A stretch of DNA of 64,000 nt from NCBI GenBank assembly GCA_029747015.1, contig JAKOGI010000344.1, positions 346,001 through 410,000 on the forward strand, written 5' to 3'. The notes below the pieces were generated by a model that did no database searches, was not told the DNA's origin, and worked only from the letters and a program-made list of their open reading frames with translations. This DNA is from Carnegiea gigantea. Its lineage: Eukaryota > Streptophyta > Magnoliopsida > Caryophyllales > Cactaceae. Of this stretch, positions 12,490 to 25,000 are shown in pieces. Position numbers and translations under genes: made by a program. How positions within the stretch are numbered: the stretch's first letter is position 1; each line of letters starts with the position of its first letter.

Positions 12490-15400
12490 ATGCCTCTCGT
12501 ACTCTCTTCACAGGTCTTCAAGCTTTCTCCCAATCTGTGTAAGCAAATTACTTAGAAATTCAACAAGATTAGGATTCAAAAACATTCCAAACATATTTAG
12601 ATTTGGTGAGTTGCCAGGATTATTTTATTAGGGTTGCCACTTGTCAAAAACATTCCAAACATATTTAAATTTGGTGGGTTGCCATTTGTCAATTAATGCA
12701 AACTGTGTCCCCTAAAACAGGTACACTATGAGATTGATACAATTGCAACAGCCACAAACAAGTTTAGCACATTAATCGGAAGCGGTAGCTCCGGAGGTGT
12801 GTACCTAGGATTTCTTAATCATGAACCAGTAGCAGTCAAACGATCTAATGACAAATCAAAGACAATATCTGAGCAATATCGGGTAAACTTAATCCTTTTC
12901 ACCTAATCACTCAAACTGCATTGCAATTGTTAACAAGAAAAACTTACCATTCAGGTTGAGCTAGAGTATTTGTCAATGCTCGAGGGAAATAACATCGTTC
13001 GACTACTCGGGTATGCTGAATGCAACAAACATTACTATCTCATTTATGAGAAGCTAGAAGGAGATCTCATTGATAATATGAAAGGTAAATACAATGTCCA
13101 CAAACCTTCATTTATTTCAGTAACATCTTATGATATAACTTGTTTAAAGGCTGATTCATTCGTTTCTGACAATTACAGCACTAGATTGGCATGCAACACT
13201 GAAAATCCTCAAGGGCATTGTAAATTTTTTGAGGCAAATACAAGGACAAGAGTTGGTCCATGGAGATCTCAAGCTCCAAAACATTTTATTGGACAAGGTA
13301 TGAAAGAGACCAATATATAAACTGCTCATCATATATGACATATTGACATATTCAAGTACTGTTGATTCCATCAGGGTACAATAAGGTTTAACAAAATGAC
13401 TAAGGAGATGTAGTGAATCAGGGTACACAACCCCTGTTATTGTCATTGTTATTGCTATTGGCCTTGTCTCAGATATATCTTTTCCTGTAAGCTGATAAAC
13501 ATGAGTTGTGAAGTAAACAACCCTCCCTTGTTTACCTTTTGCCTTGGATACATATTTATGAATTCATCCTTGTCAATGTGAGCCACAGCCAAATTGATCT
13601 CTAATATTACCAGGACTATGCTTGTACTGTGAGTGTGTGTTTCAGGGAACTACGACGATAATGCAAAATATCTTAGAATATTCCCAGTATCAAAAGTTAC
13701 ATTGATGTCTAATCAATTTTTTAACACATTTATCAAACTTATTTCTACAAAATATGCTTTGTAAATGACTTTCAAACATTTTTGCATAGGAGGGCACCTC
13801 CCATCTGTGATGCGTGCGCTCAGGGGCGAAGCCAGCGTGGGGTCAGTGGGGTCAGCCGACACCCCTCTCAAAAAAAAAAAATATATGTCTGATAATTAAA
13901 AAAAACGTTATCTATATATATTAAATGTGTGGAAATGATGCACGAAATGTCTCTTGCTTTAGTGGTTTGGGAGGTTGCTTTGCAAGTTACCTTATCTAGG
14001 ATGTCGCGTGTTCGAACCTCCACGGCTCCACCCTGCCCTATTTTGTTTTTTTTTTTTTTTCACTTTTTTTTAAAGGCAGCCCGCTTACTCGTTTGTTCCA
14101 CTACTGTTTGTCTTCAGACTTCAGCATGCCTCTTCGCCCAGTTGCAGTCTGTTCGCCTCTACCCAGCTACCCTCTAGCCCTCCTCTACCCAGCTCCCAGT
14201 AACCCACTAACCCTAACGGCTAACCCACGGCCAGACCACCACGCCACCACCGCACCGCACCACCACGCCACCACCGCACCGGAAGCTGCAGCCCAGCCCA
14301 CCGCATCGCGGCACAGCCGGCACTGTCCAGTGTCTGTCTCCACAACCTGAAGCTGCAGCCCACCACCATTAATAAGTTCTCAAGTTCTCAACTCTCTCTT
14401 CAAATTTGTGAGTTCTTCTTTTACTTAATTCTTCAATTTGTAGATTAATAAGTTTACATTGTTTGATTTGTAACTTGTGAGTTTATTTGTCAAATGTAAA
14501 TTTGTAATTTCAAATTTGTTTACATTCTTCAATTTCTTTTGCTTGTATGTTTAATTTCAATTTTAGGTTAAATTTCAATTTGTAGATTAGTTTATTATAT
14601 TCTTTAATTTTTTGAGTTTAATTTATATGTTTAATTTCAATTATAGGTTGTTAAAATGCATAGATATTTCAAAACGATAGCTAAGGGATCCTCGTCGTTA
14701 CCTTCAAGTTCAAAATCCGAAAATTCGCCTTTGAATGAAGAAGGTAGAAACGACGTCACTCAATCACAACCACCATCTTGTGGTGTAAATACCAATTTCA
14801 CTCTCTTTTCTACTCAAAGAAGTTGGGTTGATGTAAATGCTCTTCCGTCTGATCCAGGAGAAAGAAAACCAATGTCACAATACCATCCAGATGAACGTGA
14901 TGAGGTAAGAAGAGCTTATCTTCAATAAGGCCCATTTCAACCCCGAAATCATGCTTTTCCTCAAACACTCATGTCTGGAAATATGCGTCGATTCAATAAT
15001 GCTTGGTTTGGTGAATATGGCAATTGGTTGGAATATAGCATAAAGGAAGATGCTGCATTTTACTTGTGTTGCTATTTGTTCAAAAATGATGAAATAAGCC
15101 ATTTTGGTGGAGATGCATTTACAACAAAAGGATTTAAGAGTTGGAATAAGATGGGTAGATTCAAAAAGCATATTGGTGGGGTAAATAGTGTATATCTACT
15201 GATGATATTTTGCATCACTTTCAAAATATGAGGTCTCGTCGAGGACAATTAGATTAGATGTAATGTAATCGTTGTTTAATTTCAGTTTATGACTATTGTT
15301 GAATTTTATATTGTGTACTATTAATTCTGACACCCCTCTTCGATTTTTCTGGCTTCGCCACTGCGTGCGCTTTCACCTTGGGAACTTATGCACCACACCT

Positions 15401-18400
15401 TTCAGAATTAAGTTTTTAGGTAGATCTATACGTAAAGGATTGCAGCCAGCCATCAACTGATTCAGTGACAAACATCATTATTGAGTTCCATAGAATGGTA
15501 CTAATCGAGACCTGTTATAGTGAGGAAACTAAAAAATAATTCATCTATAGATGGCAACAAAGCTGCAGGGCCAGATGCATATGGATCCTACTTTTTCACA
15601 AGCACATGGAACCTGTGCCCAGACAGAGTCACTTGGGTCACCAAATGTTTGGGGTTGTGGGAGGGTTCAAGATTGTAGTATGCTACTTAGAAAGTATCCT
15701 AGGATCAAAGGGATGTTGTTAAGCCACCCAGGATTGAAATTTGTCTTGAAGGCTAGCTCCAATTATTAAACTGAATTTTGCCATGCCCAAATTAATACCT
15801 TAATTTTAGAAGCATATATATTTTTCTGACTGACGAACCATTTACATAACATTCAAAGCAATGAAAAGGCAAGTTTGGACTATTTTTTTTAGCTTGAATT
15901 GTACAGACTAAAGCAAAATGTCTCTCTAAACTTTTTTTACTCTCTTTCTATGAAATAGTAGGTAGTCTAAGGTTTTTAAATCCAGGATCAATCGGAACGA
16001 GTCTTTCTATAATTTTGCAATTCAACAGTAAGGTTGCTATATTAAACCCACCACACCCTGTCTAATGGCGGGATTTTTGGGATATTGAATTTGAATTTGG
16101 ATTTGGATTTGGATTTTTAAAGCAATAAAAAGACATATGGGACCGATGATTATCTCAATCTAAGTGTATTCACCTTTTTTTAATTACTTCTTTTCTTTGT
16201 CAAAATTTTAGTTCATGAAATCCACCAATTTCATAGAAAGGCAACATCAGTTACACAACCCAGAGAATTTTAGACCACGAAGGAATCCCATTTAAGATTG
16301 AAGATCCTAGATTTGGACCCGAAGAAGTATGAGGTCTATGGGCAAAAAGTACGTTGAGGAATCTTGGATTCCTTTCAAAGTGGGAAGTTGCTTACACAGC
16401 TAGATCGAAAACTTTTACCCATGGTACCTAAAGTGCCTAACCCTTAAAAAGCTTTTGATCTAAAGCCTATTGCTTGTGAAGTATTACCCATGGCCTCACT
16501 AGACAAACATTTCTGAAATACTGTCTAAACAGCATGTTGTACATGGGTTAGATGGATCCATCATTATTACTTGAAACCTGATAAGTGCAAATGCATGGAA
16601 CTATAAATGCTACCAACTTCAGTTGGTACTACAGAAAACCCATTAATGTCAAGAAGAAGATGACAACTAAATTTGGTCTAGTAAATATCAAGTGGAATAG
16701 GAATCAATGAGGAAAATATTCCAAAATATGGCATAAAGGAACCCCCCCTCTTCCCAAATGTACTTTTATTAATTGGTTGCTGATGCATAGAAGATTGTTG
16801 ACATAGGCCAAACCTACAAGGTGAATTCAAACACTCATTTGCAGTAGGTTCTTTATGCTGAAAGTGTAACAAGCAGAGACCCAAGAACACATGTATTTTG
16901 GGCATAGATCCAAAAATCAAGTGTGCAATCTATCACTCACTGAATTAGATCATTTTTCAAGTAAGAAGGGGATCTCAAGAAGTGGATCATGGACGGAAGA
17001 AGCAAACTTTGGCTAACAAATTCAGCAGAACTAGAAACAGAGAATTAGCATGGTGTTAGTGTGTTACCTCAAGTTATCTTTTGGAGGATCTGCAGAGAAC
17101 AGAATCAATGAGTTTTCGACGGCATTGAAACTCATCTTGGGCACCCGAAAGAAAATTTCATCAAGACCCTCTTTTTTTGGAATAAAAAGAAGATTTGCTC
17201 TTCCTCTTTCAATGTGGCTCAATGTGTGGATGGCCTGTATTTTGGTGGCATATAGTCTTTTGCAAGATGCTAGCTGTGCATCCACCCTTTTGTTATCCAG
17301 TGGAAAATTTGCCACGTAGTGACTCGTAGAATAAGAAACTGCAAGCAGACAAGATTGTGAAAAGATTTGCCACATAGTGATCCGTAGAATAAGAAACATT
17401 CAGAGCATGTTGTAAATAATTGTTTCATGAAAAAAATTTCAATTTAAAGTCTAAGATCTTTTAAGATTTCTCTTCAAACTTCAAGTGGAAAATTTTCCCA
17501 ATAAACTCCTTCATAGTATACAAGCATGAAACATACCATATACCATTGGATCTACAAAAATTCTATTGTTTAAAGGAATTATCTCAGTCAAGAACGCAGA
17601 AACAAAAAATTTCCGATACTTTTAGGAAACTTGTAGGACATGATCCCTCTTCTTTTCTTTGTTCTCTTCTATGCATGAATTTCTATTGCTTTTTGCAATT
17701 TTCAAAACAAGTAGTTTGTCTAGAAAGCTCATTTATATCCGTTTACTATTGCATAAACTATATATGTGTTTATGCCTTTTGGCTTTTACTCATGGCACTT
17801 CTGATAAAATGTGTACAGGAGAAGACACCAAAGGTTGCTGATTTTGGAACAATGCGAAAGGAAGGAAGCAGTCAAGACATCTTCACTCCAGGATATTCTT
17901 CGAACCTACATTCAGCAGCACGTAACAAACCTTCTAACCTTTCACGCATGATTAATACACCTTAAAAGTGATAGTCATTCATGGACAGAAACACTACAGC
18001 ACTTAGCCAAACAGAATCCCAAATTACTCAGAGAAAAGAATTCACGAGTAACACTATTAGTAAGTCCGAAAGTCACTGGACAGAGTTCATTTATTTTGGT
18101 ATAATCAAATAGTTCACTGGCTCCTGAATTACGAGGGGAGTACAATACAAACAAGTGCATACAACTACATAACAGAACAAAAATTAAAAAATTGAGACTA
18201 AATTTGTTTCTTGTTTTATCTGTTTAAATTAGGTACTTTGAGATTGTTTTGGAAACTATTTATAGCTCATTTACGAGTGATATCTTAATGTTAAATCTTA
18301 AGAGAGCATTTCCTACGTATTTAGGCAGATTTTTGCCCGGGAGGGGAGGATTTCTTTAAAACTTTAACCCATTCCTGATTGAACTCCCTTCTCCCACCAA

Positions 18401-20416
18401 AATCCTTCAGAGTCCCTGATTCTAACCCCAATTCCCAAATAAGCCCACTTATCCTACAGCAGTTTGGCATTAAAGCCTCTGACAAATTTTGAGTAAATTA
18501 GTTATGTATTGAGGACATATTGTGCGATTAAAAGCTAACTGTTTATGACAGTAATGAGGAGGAAATAATAGATGCTTTAGATTTTGATGCTAATGAGACA
18601 AAGTCAAGGCTGATCCTGGTTTTGAGGATTGTGACCGAATCACATTCAATATTGTGCAAAGAGATTTCACTCAAGAGGAATCTATAGAAAACTAGTTGCA
18701 ATATTCCATACCAGATGCAATGTGAAAAGCAAGCAGATCGTGTTTAGCAGCTCAAATGATCTCCAAGAAACTTAAGCATGAGTTGCAACTACAAATTGAG
18801 GAACTTCCACATATGTTTTGCACTAATTTGCTAGATGGTGCTGCGATCTATGTTGTGCATCAGTACATTCTTCCCTAGGAAATTTGAAGCTGCCAAGATG
18901 AGGTGTGAAATGCTGTGCCTCTGGAACTGACTGAAAATTGGCTAGGAAACCTTTGGTTCTATGATAATGATGCACTTATTGGAAGTCAAACTAACAAGTG
19001 TAGTTGGTGTGCCACAATTAAACATTCCAAATAGTAGCACAGCATGTGCAAAAGTATGAACCAAGGAAGAATAGAGCTAATTAGTTAACAACTTTGAGAA
19101 ATAGAAGCAAAATTGTGAAGAAAAGCCTAGTAATCACGGTGATGTTAAGGCAGGGAGCCTCTGAACGTCCGCTACAATCTCTGAGCAAATACAAACTGTT
19201 ACAAGGGTAAGATTGAAGTAGGATAAGCTAGCTACAGAACACAGTACACAAGAATTTCAAGTAAGCCTAGCACAGAACCTTATACTATGTAGCACTCACT
19301 GCAAAGCAGTCCCCGGAAAAGGCGAGGAGAAATCTAGGAAAGTGAACAGTATTACATTCTGAGGACTCACAATAGAAGTCTGTTAGTGAATACTCATCCC
19401 CACTCTCACCCCCAAAGAAAAAGCTGCTTATTAAGGGTCTTCGCCAAGGATTCGAAGTGCAGTTGTGCCTTGAATGCGGTTTTGGACGCAGTATTGTGAA
19501 ATCTTGTTAAATTGCTAATGTAGCAATTGCCTAGCAAGTAGTGGTTTCCACGTATCAAAACCGTGGCTCATTTAGCTTCAAAGCCGATGTGGCTGTTTCG
19601 TCATTTCATAACCTCAACTTAAATCCGTGGTCTTAGCAAACACTACATTCACGCTCATGAGTCATGGTTTTCCTAGAAATCGGTCCCTCATACCATTTAT
19701 AATTCTTACAGCAAGGATAATCAAACACCAGACTTTTGCATTAATTCCAATAGGAAAATGGGTAGAGCATGTTAAGCATAAGTATCTAGTTCCTTGAACA
19801 CTGCAAAACAGCTGTGTCATTTTGGTATTTTTTTTAAAAATTACATTAAGAAAGAATGGTGCACACAGAAAGAGCTAAAAGAACCAAAAATGAAAAATAG
19901 TGGTTTGATTTGTTAAATGTTTCCCTCAATTTATGGTTGGTAATTTTCGATTCCTTCAGTTCTTTTATAAATCATTGCAAAGTCATACCCTACAATTAGA
20001 ATATAGAAGAAATATTTCTTTCTAGTTTCTTTTTATTTCAGAAGAAATATTAGCATTATCTTTTTAGTAGTCTAGTCTTCTATAATTTTTGTTTCTGATT
20101 ATATATGTTTATATTTATTGTAGATATGGGCAAAGCCAAAAAGGCGGAGGACATATTTGCGTTTGGAACCATCGCACTCTGCATGCTAACAAAAAGTGAA
20201 AGCTCATTTGATTCCAAACAGGATCATGTCAGCCTCTCAATTAGCAAGAACAAGAAGACAGACTGGACTCTCATAGTATCAAGTAAGCTTCAAAACACGG
20301 GATGCACCAAAGAAAAGGCTATGGCTCTCCTAGCACTAGGTCAAAGATGCTGTGACCGTGATAGCAATAAACGTCCATTTCCAAAAGTTCTGATTGCAGA
20401 ACTGGAGAAGATTTGA
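12490..20416 (+). CDS. Kinase gene A: small receptor-like-kinase-type protein kinase
   Basis: Proposed exons: 12490-12513, 12721-12882, 12955-13084, 13179-13297, 17819-17921 and 20124-20416 (831 bp, 276 residues), all with GT-AG borders and continuous frame. Visible kinase motifs in order: glycine loop IGSGSSGGVYLG, ATP lysine in EPVAVKR, a Glu in VELEYLS, NIVRLLGY, catalytic loop VHGDLKLQNILLDK (Arg of HRD is Gly), VADFG, and the C-lobe EDIFAFGTIALCML. No signal peptide or membrane segment is seen, so it is probably a cytoplasmic RLCK-type Ser/Thr kinase; the substrate is unknown. The first exon is the weak point. ATG at 12490 gives 8 codons before the first secure exon, and the same frame is open back to an ATG at 12343. 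The segment after DFG (TPGYSSNLHSAAHMGK) lacks an APE motif, so activity is doubtful and the gene may be degenerating. Introns 3 (4521 bp, with a hAT insertion) and 4 (2202 bp) are large. Confidence 0.78.
12577..12692. repeat. Short duplicated block in kinase A intron 1
   Basis: AAAAACATTCCAAACATATT followed by a GGTG(A/G)GTTGCCA stretch occurs twice, about 68 bp apart (starting near 12577 and 12645). Confidence 0.75.
13951..14020 (+). other. tRNA-like promoter boxes inside the hAT element
   Basis: TAGTGGTTTGG (13960-13970) resembles a Pol III A box and GTTCGAACC (14010-14018) a B box, about 40 bp apart. They look like part of a tRNA-derived or SINE-like segment carried in the 5' region of the hAT element. 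I see no cloverleaf. Confidence 0.35.
14656..15257 (+). pseudogene. hAT (TTF-type zinc finger) transposase remnant
   Basis: The frame starting MHRYFKTIAKG at 14656 runs through DPGERKPMSQYHPDERDEV, RRAYLQ, a TAA stop at 14926-14928, then in the same frame GPFQPRNHAFPQT, RRFNNAWFGEYGNWLEYSI, AAFYLCCYLFKN and GFKSWNKMGRFKKHIGGVNS. This is the N-terminal TTF zinc-finger part of plant hAT proteins of the ZMYM1-like type. The body of the transposase (DDE and dimerisation regions) is missing. At about 15204-15257, in another frame, HHFQNMRSRRGQLD and a stop resemble the extreme C-terminus of such transposases, so a large internal deletion joined the two ends. It is non-autonomous. Confidence 0.85.
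15372..17818 (+). other. Rest of kinase A intron 3
   Basis: No gene recognised. Open frames at 15551-15769 and 17050-17319 have no known domain. A short diverged duplication (ATTTGCCAC(G/A)TAGTGA and GTAGAATAAGAAAC) occurs at about 17307-17340 and 17365-17398. Confidence 0.6.
17922..20123 (+). other. Kinase A intron 4, with a possible decayed coding stretch
   Basis: Mostly featureless intron. Around 18540-19040 the plus strand reads like a decayed coding sequence in shifting frames, with peptides such as HELQLQIEELPHMFCTNLLD and AVPLELTENWLGN, but with several stops. I cannot assign a family; it could be a gene or transposon remnant, or chance. Confidence 0.3.
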
Positions 20417-20965
20417 AATATTATACATCTACAAAAGCTCTGATTGCATATGGACATTGAGAAATCAACTTGTACAGAAAAGCAAAACTTTCAAGAAGTG
20501 GACAGAACATTCATAGTAGATGAATTTTGTAATTTCTTTGTATATGCCCTAGAAAGATCTAAATGTTTGCCTTTTTTTAACGGTAGTTCTTACTATTACC
20601 TAAACAGAAATGTCACACAAAGATCATACAAAGAAATCAAACAGGTAACGCAATTAACCATGAATAATTTTAGTGCTGGTATAAGTAGTTATGCAGAGAT
20701 GAGAGAACTACATGAATTGATTTATGTTTATCTGCTCATTATGTACATGGATGTCATGCATCACAGTTCTGTGATGTCCTAACTTACCTATTGATTCCCC
20801 ATTCTAAGAAAGGGAAGGTGTAGAATTGTAATACCTCAAATCAAATAATCATATAAGTTGACTTGATCTCTTATCATCGACTTACATCCAAATATGCCAC
20901 CATTAAGAATATGAGCACATGAATTTTTACACATTCTACCAAAACAAAGTAGATTACCAGCTAAT
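20417..20965 (+). other. Kinase A 3' flank
   Basis: Sequence after the kinase A stop codon. It probably includes the 3' UTR; no clear polyadenylation site can be fixed. The open frame 20444-20782 has no recognised domain. Confidence 0.4.
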
Positions 20966-21062
20966 GAAATATGATGCTGACCAAGACAAGCATGATACGA
21001 TATATGAGCAATCATACAAGACTAGATATGATAAAGAATGAAGTAATTAGGGATATGGCGGA
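20966..21062 (+). pseudogene. RTE-type LINE fragment (C-terminal end)
   Basis: A peptide reading SMIRYMSNHTRLDMIKNEVI matches the equivalent part of the larger RTE LINE in this window, MIRWICGYTRLDKIRNEVI (about 45030-45083). Only about 100 bp of this part is recognisable. Confidence 0.75.
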
Positions 21063-21795
21063 GGTGCTCCCACAGAGCATAAATAGATGGAAGCAAGGCC
21101 CAAATTGCTTAAAAGTCACGGGAGGAGGTCTCTGGATACACATGACAGAACATAAGTTTGGACCAGTACTTTGGACTACAAGGGATGAACATGAAGACTA
21201 AGAAGAGTTGGATCGGACAGTCAGTCAACATTCTGCCGTTGATGGCCCCAACCCAAGTATACAAATAATCATGTATTTAAGTTATTAAGAATTTGCTAGT
21301 GCTTTCACCTTATAATATTGACAATCACTTTCATGCTCCCCAGGAAAGTTAAAATAAACAACTCTTTCCATGCAAAATATTTGAAATTTTTTCCGTACAT
21401 TCATGAAGTGCACAGACATGATTAGCACAAGATTCATACTCCACGTTCAAACATTTCAATTTGCCTTCTGAGAAAAATATGCACAAGTCGAGATTAAAAA
21501 AAGCACTACAGAAAGGCCACAAACCATGACCACATATACAACAAAGAAACAAAACAAGTAATCCTTTTGAGCTTGAGAACGGTGCGTGCAACAATACATG
21601 CTTTAAACATTGCTCACCAGGGAAGGCCATTGATCGCACCTTGGGCATCCTAGTTATTGCAGAAAGACAACTTATTGAAATTGCAGCCTTTCTAATCCAC
21701 ATAGCTACAACCTTCACTTACACTGAAGCAAAAAAACAGAACATAAAATCGGTAACCTAAGCACTGAAAAATATATCATCAGAGAGTAATTCACA
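21063..21795. other. Intergenic region
   Basis: No gene recognised. The minus-strand open frame 21349-21717 (122 codons, Cys-rich) has no recognisable domain. Confidence 0.45.
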
Positions 21796-21810
21796 TGCAC
21801 ATGCCCCACT

Positions 21811-22063
21811 TGTCGAAGCTGTGTGTGGCAGGTTGGCCACACACTTCACTTTCCGCGCCCCCCACCCGGGTTCGAGCCTTGGGGGGGGGGACAACTTTGG
21901 CTTTGTGCCTTGCGAGTTGTGTGTGGGAGGATGGTGGTCCTGGGCTTTGGTCTGGGCATTGACATCCCTTACCCTTGGTCCGTTCAAGGCCCACTGGGTA
22001 CCCCTGCGATAGGGGCCCAGGGGCTGGGCCGTCTTACCATTGTAAAAAATTAAAAAAAAAAAA
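21811..22063 (+). mobile_element. tRNA-derived SINE, 253 bp, full length
   Basis: It is flanked by a 15-bp target duplication with one difference: TG(C/T)ACATGCCCCACT at 21796-21810 and 22064-22078. It has an A-box-like TGGCAGGTTGG (21826-21836), a B box GGTTCGAGCC (21869-21878), and an A-rich tail just before the right duplication. These are the hallmarks of a complete SINE mobilised by LINE machinery. Overlapping open frames on both strands are not genes. Confidence 0.9.
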
Positions 22064-22078
22064 TGTACATGCCCCACT

Positions 22079-25000
22079 GACCTTGATGCTTGCAGAAATA
22101 TAAGGCTATATCATAGCAATGTTACCACATGTGACGTCAAAGCACCGAATCACCTCATAGAATGCCTACTCTTATCTGACGAGCATGTGTCTCTAACAGG
22201 AATAGTGGACTGCATAACAGCTTCCACCTGGAGATATACAAAAAAACTGAATGCATTGGTATCTGATTAAGTCTTCCATTGCAAAACGTGATTGACAACA
22301 AAGTGAGAAAGCCTCTCCCAATGCACCCAGCAAGAGCGGTACCAAATATTAAAGCTAAACAAGAAGATATCGGGACAGAAATTTTGCAGAGACTAGAGAA
22401 GCAGAAAGACAAACAGGCATAGAGAACCACTAGCATAGAGAACTAATATATCCGTTAATTCAAACAAAAGACCCAGCCATGCAAATCAGTCACAGCAAAA
22501 TAAATACCGAACTACAGAAGCATAAAGACTGCATAAACTGTTAAAATTTAGTCAAATAAATAGGATTAGCCAAAAGCCGAAAACTTTATCAAACAGATAG
22601 AATTGGGGACACTAAAAAATAAGACCTTTAGCAATCAAAACTAAAAGAGACAATTGCAGGGCAATTGATCTCTACTAAGAAACATCAACAGCATTATCGC
22701 TCCTTCGGCAATCACACTGCATTTCAACAGCAGGAAGCAGAATGCGATAACGACCACTATAGCTAAAAAATCTAAAACTACTTTCTCTCATCAAGGAGGG
22801 AATAAAGCTCGTATTTTTATCCCTGATCAAAAAAAAATAAAGCTCGCATTTTTATCAAAAAATTTGCAGAAAAAAACAAACGGAAATAATCAAGGATTCC
22901 GACTTGGACATCCTGTCTTAAGGGAGCAGCACTATTGATTGCACAAAATGACAAAAAGGACAAATCTGAATCCAACTGTTTGGTTTATATCTCAATTGAA
23001 AAAAATCTAAGATTTGTTAATGTGAACAATTCAAATTGAAATTGAAATAGGAACCTCAATCAATTCGTGAATTCAAAACACGAAACGGAGGCCTAAGGAA
23101 ACACAGTGATTACACAAAAAGCATAAATCTGATTCAATTGTTTGGTTCATATCTTAATTGAAACAAATCTGAATTTGTTAATTTCAACAATTGAAATTGA
23201 AATTGAATTAGGAATCTCAATGAATTCGTGAATTCAAAACAAACATACCAAAAAGCATAGGCATGAATCAAATCGAATCGATATCGAAATTGACCAAATC
23301 GCACGAACCAGTAAACAGGGTAACTCGAAGAGGGAGAAAGACAGAGATGGAGACGGTGTAGAAGCCATGGATTTGAAATCAAGATCTGGATCTGCTGCGG
23401 GTAGCTCTCTCAAGAGGCCAAGATGATGGAGAGACACATGGAACAGAGGGCCCCCCCCCCCCCCCGGGGAAGGAGAGATGGAGGCAGAAGAATGATTTTT
23501 CGTTTATTTTTATTTTTTTCGTTTTTTCTGGAACTCCTATGTGGCAGCCGTTCAAACGTCACTTGAAAGTACAGGCTGCCCTTTTAGGTTTTATGATGTC
23601 TTTGGGGGTGTTATTGTCATTTTAATTTTTTTGAGTCATCGGAAAATTAGGAATGTTAATCTCTTATTCTTATTTTCTTTTTCCTTCTTTTATGCTTGTT
23701 ATCACGTTGATCATCCTGTCTGTTTTCCTTTTTTGTTTATGGAGAATGCAAATATTTAACCCAACGGGTAAGGTAATTTCCATCCGATGAAAATTACGAC
23801 TAATTACCATAAGTTCCGCGATATACACATGTATATTTGGTATTACTAGATATAAATTGTTGATTTTTCTAATTATTCATTGAAATTATAATTACATTTT
23901 TTTAAATGACTAAAACTGAATAAAATTAATTTATGAATGTCATGTTTGGAGGAGTAAAATAATTTCACTCTTTCAATTACCATAAAAATTTAAATTAATT
24001 AATTAATTTAAAGCCCCTCCCCTTCCATGGCTATCGACGGAGGTCGGGCTGCAATACTAGGCTATGAGACTTTTGCTTGAAGAAGATGCATTTGCTTCAT
24101 ATACATTATTGATCCCGCATTTAAAACCTCAACGCGCCCTTCAATCCTCCCACTCGTAACCTTCAAAGTTCCATCCTATTGAATATTGATATGCCGCCCG
24201 AGCTACTTACTAACAATATTTTTTTTCCGACGTGCACATTTTTTCTAGCAACAATTTATCTTTTCGGTGATTTTTTTTCTACCTGTCCATTTGGCGGCGA
24301 CAGAGGTTGCCAGAAATATCATTGGCCGAAACCTGGCCGGCATTAACTTCGCCGGTGTCTTGCCGGAAAATTTGGAACTAATGGCCGGAAAATTTGGAGC
24401 TAATGGCTGGAAACTATGGAGGTTGATTGGGGCTTCATGCTTCAAATACTTTAATTCTTGCTTTTTTGTTTCTTTTTGTTGTTTCTTTGATTTTTCATTG
24501 AATTAATGGTAGAACTTTTCACAATCCAAACATGTCCTTAAACAAATAATTTTTCAAGTAACTATCATAAGTTTAATAATTTAAAAATATTAAATTTAAT
24601 GTCATTAAAAAATAAAAATTAACGATAGAGATTAAACATCACCACATTTACATCTAATATTATCGGAATTACCGTAACTCCCATAATTACCGTTTTATGG
24701 AAGTCGCTATACCCGTACCGAATATTTAATTACTATTTGTTATTTTATACATCTTTATTACAGTGTTCATCCATTATACATCTTTTAAGATCTTTATTAT
24801 TTTTATTATTCATCTTAGAAAATGAAAAATGCACATATGTTCATTTATCTATCTTTCTTTTCAACTTTATTTTTGTTAATTTTAAATGAATTGAACTTAT
24901 CTGAAATAAACTAAATCGAATTGTATCACCTCAACACGTACTTGAATTTTCTCTCATAATGCTTGATTGGGTTAGCTTGACCTTATACTCAATGTCTCTT

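Larger units (their letters stand above)
13821..15363 (+). mobile_element. Internally deleted hAT transposon, 1.54 kb
   Basis: The left end CAGGGGCGAAGCCAG (13821-13835) and the reverse complement of the right end, CAGTGGCGAAGCCAG (15349-15363), match at 14 of 15 positions. The 8-bp flank CGTGCGCT is present on both sides (13813-13820 and 15364-15371), the target duplication length diagnostic of hAT elements. GACACCCCTCT lies just inside both ends. The interior carries a TTF-type zinc-finger hAT protein remnant (14656-15257). The insertion lies inside intron 3 of kinase gene A in the same orientation. Confidence 0.93.

Noticed and set aside
12343..12555. 71-codon frame before kinase A taken as a separate small gene
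   Set aside because: It is in phase with the proposed first exon and ends in its intron; at most it extends that exon.
17050..17399. Overlapping plus and minus frames of about 90-110 codons in kinase A intron 3
   Set aside because: Neither strand shows a recognisable domain or splice context.
21757..22077. 106-codon Pro-rich minus-strand frame and its plus-strand shadows
   Set aside because: They lie almost entirely in the SINE and have no domain.
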